NCBI GenBank assembly: GCA_016795385.1
Contig: JAEUHI010000047.1
Span: 124,001-188,000, forward strand
DNA from: Verrucomicrobiales bacterium
Lineage (GTDB): Bacteria; Verrucomicrobiota; Verrucomicrobiia; Verrucomicrobiales; DEV007
Reading direction: 5' to 3'
Length of the DNA: 64,000 nucleotides
The notes below the pieces were generated by a model, which was given only the letters and a program-made list of their open reading frames with translations, ran no database searches and was not told where the DNA came from. Both the position numbers and the translations under genes were made by a program. Positions 60,289 to 64,000 of this stretch are shown here, in pieces. Within the stretch, counting starts at the first letter, position 1. Each line of letters opens with the position of its first letter.

Positions 60289-60711
60289 CCGTGTGCATCG
60301 ACACCAATACTTTGGTGCAAGCCCGAGCGACCGGGCATCCTTATTTTCCGATTCTGAATGCCGCCATCTTGGGTCGCCTCCGTTGGGCGATCTCCAACCG
60401 AATCCTCAGCGAGTATGAGGAAATCATCACCCTTACCTCAGGGCACCGTGAATGGCACCTGATTCTGCGGCTGATCGAACTGGCCGATGCGATTTCCGGC
60501 TCCGTGGTGTGGGTGGCCCCCCACTATCAAATTCCGGGTCATCGGAACCGATCCGGACGACAACGCCTTCACGGACTGGGCCATCGCCGCCCACGCGGAC
60601 TATGTCATCTCAGACGATCGTCACTTTGCGCCGCTTGCTGACGCCGGATACAAGGCTCAGCCGATCCGGCCGCTCGATTTCATCGAGCGCTATCGGAACC
60701 TTTATCTTTGA
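60285..60711 (+). pseudogene. PIN-domain toxin (COG1569-like) broken by a one-base frameshift
   Basis: The first part reads TVCIDTNTLVQARATGHPYF, with the PIN aspartate, and runs through WVAP. The continuation of the family (FRVIGTDPDDNAFTDWAIAA, then ADYVISDDRHFAPL and PLDFIERYR) is found in the next frame to 60711. The switch falls at a run of six C at 60517-60522; with five C the two halves join as VWVAPTIKFRVIGTDPDD. The toxin is thus disabled, slippage-dependent, or a sequencing error. Confidence 0.85.
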
Positions 60712-60811
60712 GGCAACTTCCTCTCCCCGGCACGGTTTCACCATCCCACCCAGGTGCCGCACGATCTCCGTATCTTGACGCTTCCTCCGGGTTCCCTTTT
60801 CCTAAGCTTGT

Positions 60812-62251
60812 ATGAAACTCCCCCGCATCCTCCTCGCCCTTTTCCTCGGACTCGGCGCGACCATCATCCGCGCCGCCGACACGCCGCCGAACATCGTTTA
60901 CCTGATCTCCGACGACCACGCTTGGACAGACTACGGGTTCATGGGACATCCGATCGTGGAGACGCCGCACCTCGACAAACTCGCCTCCCGCAGCGCGCTC
61001 TTCTCCCGCGGCTACGTGCCGACCGCTCTCTGCCGTCCGGCCCTCGCGACTTTTGCGAACGGACTCTACGCCCACCAGCATGGCGTGACGGGGAATGATC
61101 CGTCGCCGATCGAGGGGCCTGCCGCGGACAAGGGCAAGGAAAAAGGCAAGGCGAAGGGAAAAGGCAAAGGCCAGCCCGAGTCGCCCGAGTACGCGGCGCT
61201 GCGTGAGAAGCTCATCGCGAAGATGGATGTGCAGCCGACGATCATGGACCTGCTCGGTGAAAAGGGCTACGTCAGCCACCAATCCGGCAAGTGGTGGGAA
61301 GGCACCCCGGCGCGCGGCGGTTTCACCGAAGGCATGACCCGCGGCTTCCCGAATCCCGGCGGACGCCACGGGGATGACGGGCTCAAGATCGGCCGCGAGG
61401 GCATGGAGCCCATTTTCGACTTCATCGATCGATCCGTCGCGGCGGAGAAGCCCTTCTTCGTCTGGTATTTCCCCTTCATGCCGCACACACCGCACACCCC
61501 GCCGCAGCGCCTCTTCGACAAGTACAAGGCCAAGGGCGTCGAGTCCGACCACGTCGCGCGCTACTACGCGATGATCGAGTGGTTCGACGAGACCGTGGGC
61601 CAGCTCCTCGACAAGCTCGAGGAGAAGGGCCTCACCGAAAAGACGCTCATCGTCTATTCCTCGGACAACGGCTGGATCCAGGACCCGAACGGCCAGGGCT
61701 ACGCGCCCCGCTCCAAGCAATCGGCCAACGAAGGCGGCACCCGCCAGCCGCTGCTCTTTTCCTGGCCGGGCACGATCGTGCCGGGCGATCGCAAGGAGCA
61801 GCTCTGCTCCACCGTCGATTTCGTGCCGACCTGTCTCGCGGCGGCGGGCGCGGAGATTCCCGGCAATCTACCGGGCTACAACCTTCTCCCCATCCTGAAA
61901 TCGGGTGAGCCGACCCCGCGCAAAGACGTCTTTGGAGAAACCTTCGCGCACGATGTCGCCGACCTCGACGATCCCGAGGCGACCTTGCTCTACCGCTGGG
62001 TCATCGACGGCAAATGGAAGCTGTTGCTCACCTACGACGGCAAGCTCGACCGCTACGCCAGCTCGCACCCCCGCACCGAGAAGCGCCCCCAGCTTTACGA
62101 CCTGCTCGCCGATCCTCACGAAAACACCAATCTCGCGGCACAACATCCCGAGGTCGTCGCCCGTCTCGCGGCCCGTCTTCAGGAATGGTGGCCGGTGACG
62201 AAACGGCAGGTGCTGACGGAGTGGACCGATGCGCCCGGCGTGTGGAAGTAA
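60812..62251 (+). CDS. Sulfatase-family protein with CxPxL site and Lys/Gly insert
   Basis: 479 residues; signal MKLPRILLALFLGLGATIIRA. LISDDHAWTDYGFMG binds metal. The formylglycine motif reads C74-R-P-A-L, lacking the arginine expected at residue 78; similar LCRPSLAT sites occur in a subgroup I recall from PVC bacteria. A Lys/Gly run (GKEKGKAKGKGKGQ, about residues 107-121) interrupts the domain. VYSSDNGWIQDPNGQGYAPRSK is the second metal region. Whether it is an active sulfatase is open. It follows the broken PIN gene by 100 bases. Confidence 0.9.
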   Translation: MKLPRILLALFLGLGATIIRAADTPPNIVYLISDDHAWTDYGFMGHPIVETPHLDKLASRSALFSRGYVPTALCRPALATFANGLYAHQHGVTGNDPSPIEGPAADKGKEKGKAKGKGKGQPESPEYAALREKLIAKMDVQPTIMDLLGEKGYVSHQSGKWWEGTPARGGFTEGMTRGFPNPGGRHGDDGLKIGREGMEPIFDFIDRSVAAEKPFFVWYFPFMPHTPHTPPQRLFDKYKAKGVESDHVARYYAMIEWFDETVGQLLDKLEEKGLTEKTLIVYSSDNGWIQDPNGQGYAPRSKQSANEGGTRQPLLFSWPGTIVPGDRKEQLCSTVDFVPTCLAAAGAEIPGNLPGYNLLPILKSGEPTPRKDVFGETFAHDVADLDDPEATLLYRWVIDGKWKLLLTYDGKLDRYASSHPRTEKRPQLYDLLADPHENTNLAAQHPEVVARLAARLQEWWPVTKRQVLTEWTDAPGVWK

Positions 62252-62267
62252 GCTTTGCGTCCTTCCC

Positions 62268-63722
62268 ATGAAAAGGTCGCTGTTTTTCGCATATGTGCTC
62301 TTGCTCATCTTCCCGCTGATCGGCGGGGCGAAGGAGCAACCGAACGTCATCTTTGTGATGGCCGACGACATGGGCTGGGGGCAGACCGGCTACCGGAATC
62401 ATCCGCTCCTGAAGACGCCGAACCTCGACGCGATGGCCGCGAACGGACTGCGCTTCGAACGTTTTTATGCGGGCGGTCCGGTCTGTTCGCCGACGCGGGC
62501 CTCGGTGCTGACGGGACGCTCCCACGACCGCACCGGCGTGTTGAGCCACGGCTACGCGCTGCGGTTGCAGGAAAAGACGATCGCCCGGGCGCTCCGGTCC
62601 GCCGGCTATGTGACGGGGCACTTCGGCAAATGGCATCTCAATGGTCTCCGCGGGCCGGGCGCTCCCGTGCTCGCCGATGATCCCCGCGGTCCAGGTGCCT
62701 TCGGCTTTGATGAATGGGTCTCGGCGACGAACTTTTTCGACCAGGACCCGCTTCTCGGCCGGATGGGGGAGATCGAGTCCTTCTCCGGCGACTCTTCCGA
62801 GATCGCCGTGGACGAGGCGGTGAAGTTTCTCGATCGCCATCGAAAGAGCGACAAGCCGATGTTCGCGGTGATCTGGTATGGATCGCCCCACAGTCCCTTC
62901 AGGGCGTCCGACGCGGATCGCGCGCCCTTCGCCCATCTCGATCCCGAGTCGGCGGACCACTACGGTGAACTCGTCGCGATGGATCGCAGCATCGGGACCC
63001 TCCGGGCGAAGCTGCGCGAGTTTGGCATCGAGCGCGACACCCTGCTCGTCTTTTGCAGCGACAACGGCGGTCTGCCCAAGATCACGCCGGAGACCGTCGG
63101 CGGCTTGCGCGGCTTCAAGGGTAGCGTCTACGAGGGCGGCCTTCGCGTGCCCGGTATCTTCGAATGGCCCGGGACGATCGCACCCCGCGTCACCGATCAT
63201 CCGGCCTGCGTCATGGATTTGTTCCCGACGGTGGTGGATGTGTTAGGTCTGCCGGAAGAGGTGATGATCCGTCCACTCGACGGGCGGAGTTTGCGTCCCT
63301 TGTTTCCCGGAGGTTCGGAGGTGCCTTCCGAACGGGGTGATCCGATCGGATTCCGTTACAACCGGATGCGGGCGCTGATCGACGACCGCTACAAGCTACT
63401 CACCACCGATGTGGGAGCCGGGTTCTTCGAACTCTATGATCTCGTCAACGATCCCACCGAGTCGAAGGACCTCGCTGCTTCCGAGTCCGAGGTTTTCTCC
63501 CGGATGAAGGAGCAACTCCTCGCCTGGGACGCGACGATGGACGCGAGTTTCGGCGGGAAAGATTATCCCGAAGGCAAGGTCGATCCCGCCGATCCGGATC
63601 CGGTGAACTGGTTCGAGACCGATCGATACCGAGCCTACGAGGCGGAGTTGAAAAGTCGTCCCGAGTATCGCCGCTATTACGAAGGCAAGAGGCCTGGAAA
63701 AGGAAAGAAGGCCAAGGAATGA
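62268..63722 (+). CDS. Secreted sulfatase, CSPTR type
   Basis: 484 residues from ATG 62268; signal MKRSLFFAYVLLLIFPLIGGA. VMADDMGWGQTGY and C73-S-P-T-R give the active site; GKWHLNGLRGPGAP, IWYGSPHSPF and FCSDNGGLPKIT follow. The C-terminus ends GKRPGKGKKAKE, another Lys/Gly run. Its stop overlaps the next start (ATGA at 63719), so it is coupled to the last gene in the window. Confidence 0.95.
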   Translation: MKRSLFFAYVLLLIFPLIGGAKEQPNVIFVMADDMGWGQTGYRNHPLLKTPNLDAMAANGLRFERFYAGGPVCSPTRASVLTGRSHDRTGVLSHGYALRLQEKTIARALRSAGYVTGHFGKWHLNGLRGPGAPVLADDPRGPGAFGFDEWVSATNFFDQDPLLGRMGEIESFSGDSSEIAVDEAVKFLDRHRKSDKPMFAVIWYGSPHSPFRASDADRAPFAHLDPESADHYGELVAMDRSIGTLRAKLREFGIERDTLLVFCSDNGGLPKITPETVGGLRGFKGSVYEGGLRVPGIFEWPGTIAPRVTDHPACVMDLFPTVVDVLGLPEEVMIRPLDGRSLRPLFPGGSEVPSERGDPIGFRYNRMRALIDDRYKLLTTDVGAGFFELYDLVNDPTESKDLAASESEVFSRMKEQLLAWDATMDASFGGKDYPEGKVDPADPDPVNWFETDRYRAYEAELKSRPEYRRYYEGKRPGKGKKAKE

Positions 63723-64000
63723 ACTCCCACCTCCGTCGTCTCATTTTCCTTTTCGGAGTGTGTGTTTCGGGCAGTCTCTGGGCCGATTCTCCGCCGCTCG
63801 TCTTCTACAGCAACGACACCACTCACATCACTTCCTGCGACAGTCCCTATCGGAGCGGCAGGGAAGGGTTCTCCGGTGACCATCTCCGCGCCTCGATCCG
63901 CGAGGCCGCGGGCGTCGACGCGCATCTGCTGCAGCCCGGTCTCGGCTGGATTCCCTGGTGGAAATCGAACATCTATTCTCCCACCGAGCACTACGGCACC
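63719..64000 (+). CDS. Secreted protein, 5' end only (unknown family)
   Basis: 94 codons are visible before the window ends. A signal peptide (MNSHLRRLIFLFGVCVSGSLWA) is followed by PPLVFYSNDTTHITSCDSPYR and LLQPGLGWIPWWKSNIY. I recall similar starts in uncharacterised secreted proteins of PVC bacteria linked to sulfatase loci, but cannot name a function. It overlaps the preceding sulfatase by 4 bases. Confidence 0.75.
   Translation, partial: MNSHLRRLIFLFGVCVSGSLWADSPPLVFYSNDTTHITSCDSPYRSGREGFSGDHLRASIREAAGVDAHLLQPGLGWIPWWKSNIYSPTEHYGT

Noticed and set aside
3931..63246. Apparent excess of the word TGTYAGG / CCTRACA across genes.
   Set aside because: A rough count of about 20 is not far above expectation for this base composition (roughly 13), and positions show no pattern.
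1546..63991. Many long antisense reading frames, for example minus 1546-3462, plus 16759-17955, plus 21901-23745 and minus 41568-42623.
   Set aside because: They mirror strongly recognised genes, are rich in Arg/Gly/Asp/His, and show no domain pattern. They result from high GC at third codon positions.

Overview
This 64 kb window is GC-rich chromosomal DNA from a bacterium of the PVC superphylum, most likely Verrucomicrobiota. The basis is family knowledge plus what is visible: an ECF sigma factor of the Rhodopirellula/Verrucomicrobium type followed by a FecR-LamG anti-sigma protein, a cytochrome-c-like DUF1549/DUF1553 protein, a Tat-exported DUF1501 protein, eight sulfatases, and a giant secreted protein ending in the DPEGDGLDNLLEFATGTNP-type tail common in Verrucomicrobiota. 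No 16S gene, phage gene or transposase was recognised.

Layout. Bases 1-1576: 3' part of a surface protein. 1699-5823: nucleotide synthesis block purD-pyrR-pyrB-pyrC, closed by a hairpin repeat that contains the pyrC stop codon. 5950-9217: two PIN-domain toxin-antitoxin pairs, a desaturase-like gene remnant, a small membrane protein and a PhoD-like phosphatase. 9301-14250: sigma factor, FecR-LamG protein and DUF1549/1553 protein, translationally tight. 14251-23898 (minus): a 3215-residue M11-like metalloprotease with about ten Calx-beta repeats. 24034-24708 (minus): a third PIN toxin-antitoxin pair. 24834-26309: DUF1501. 26362-36000: a conserved membrane protein, a sulfatase, mutL, a HesB/IscA protein, and an ExbB-ExbD-TPR module. 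36307-44903: an exopolysaccharide operon (Wzz/tyrosine-kinase-like, polyprenyl-phosphate sugar transferase, polymerase/ligase-like protein, two glycosyltransferases, PIG-L deacetylase). 44881-48193: PrsW-like protease, PQQ-type sugar dehydrogenase, TMEM220-like protein. 48368-48530: tRNA-Arg(ACG) and tRNA-Pro(CGG). 48621-64000: sulfated-glycan region with a TIM-barrel isomerase-like protein, seven plus-strand sulfatases, a PAP2 phosphatase, a sodium:solute symporter with a 43-residue partner, a frameshifted fourth PIN toxin module, and the start of another secreted protein.

How it fits together. The sigma/FecR/DUF1549/DUF1501 set and the sulfatases look like a cell-envelope system for sensing and processing sulfated polysaccharide; no glycoside hydrolase and no formylglycine-generating enzyme lies in the window, so these must be elsewhere.

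The most unusual signal is a set of short-period repeats that recognised gene types do not explain. Period-7 arrays (units such as ATTACCG, ATCACCG, ATGACCC, GTAACCA, TTTCACY) and period-8 or period-10 arrays, several folding back as inverted repeats, sit exactly at gene borders, supply stop codons, run up to start codons, and in one gene (DUF1549/1553, 11278-14250) have apparently been accommodated in frame three times.
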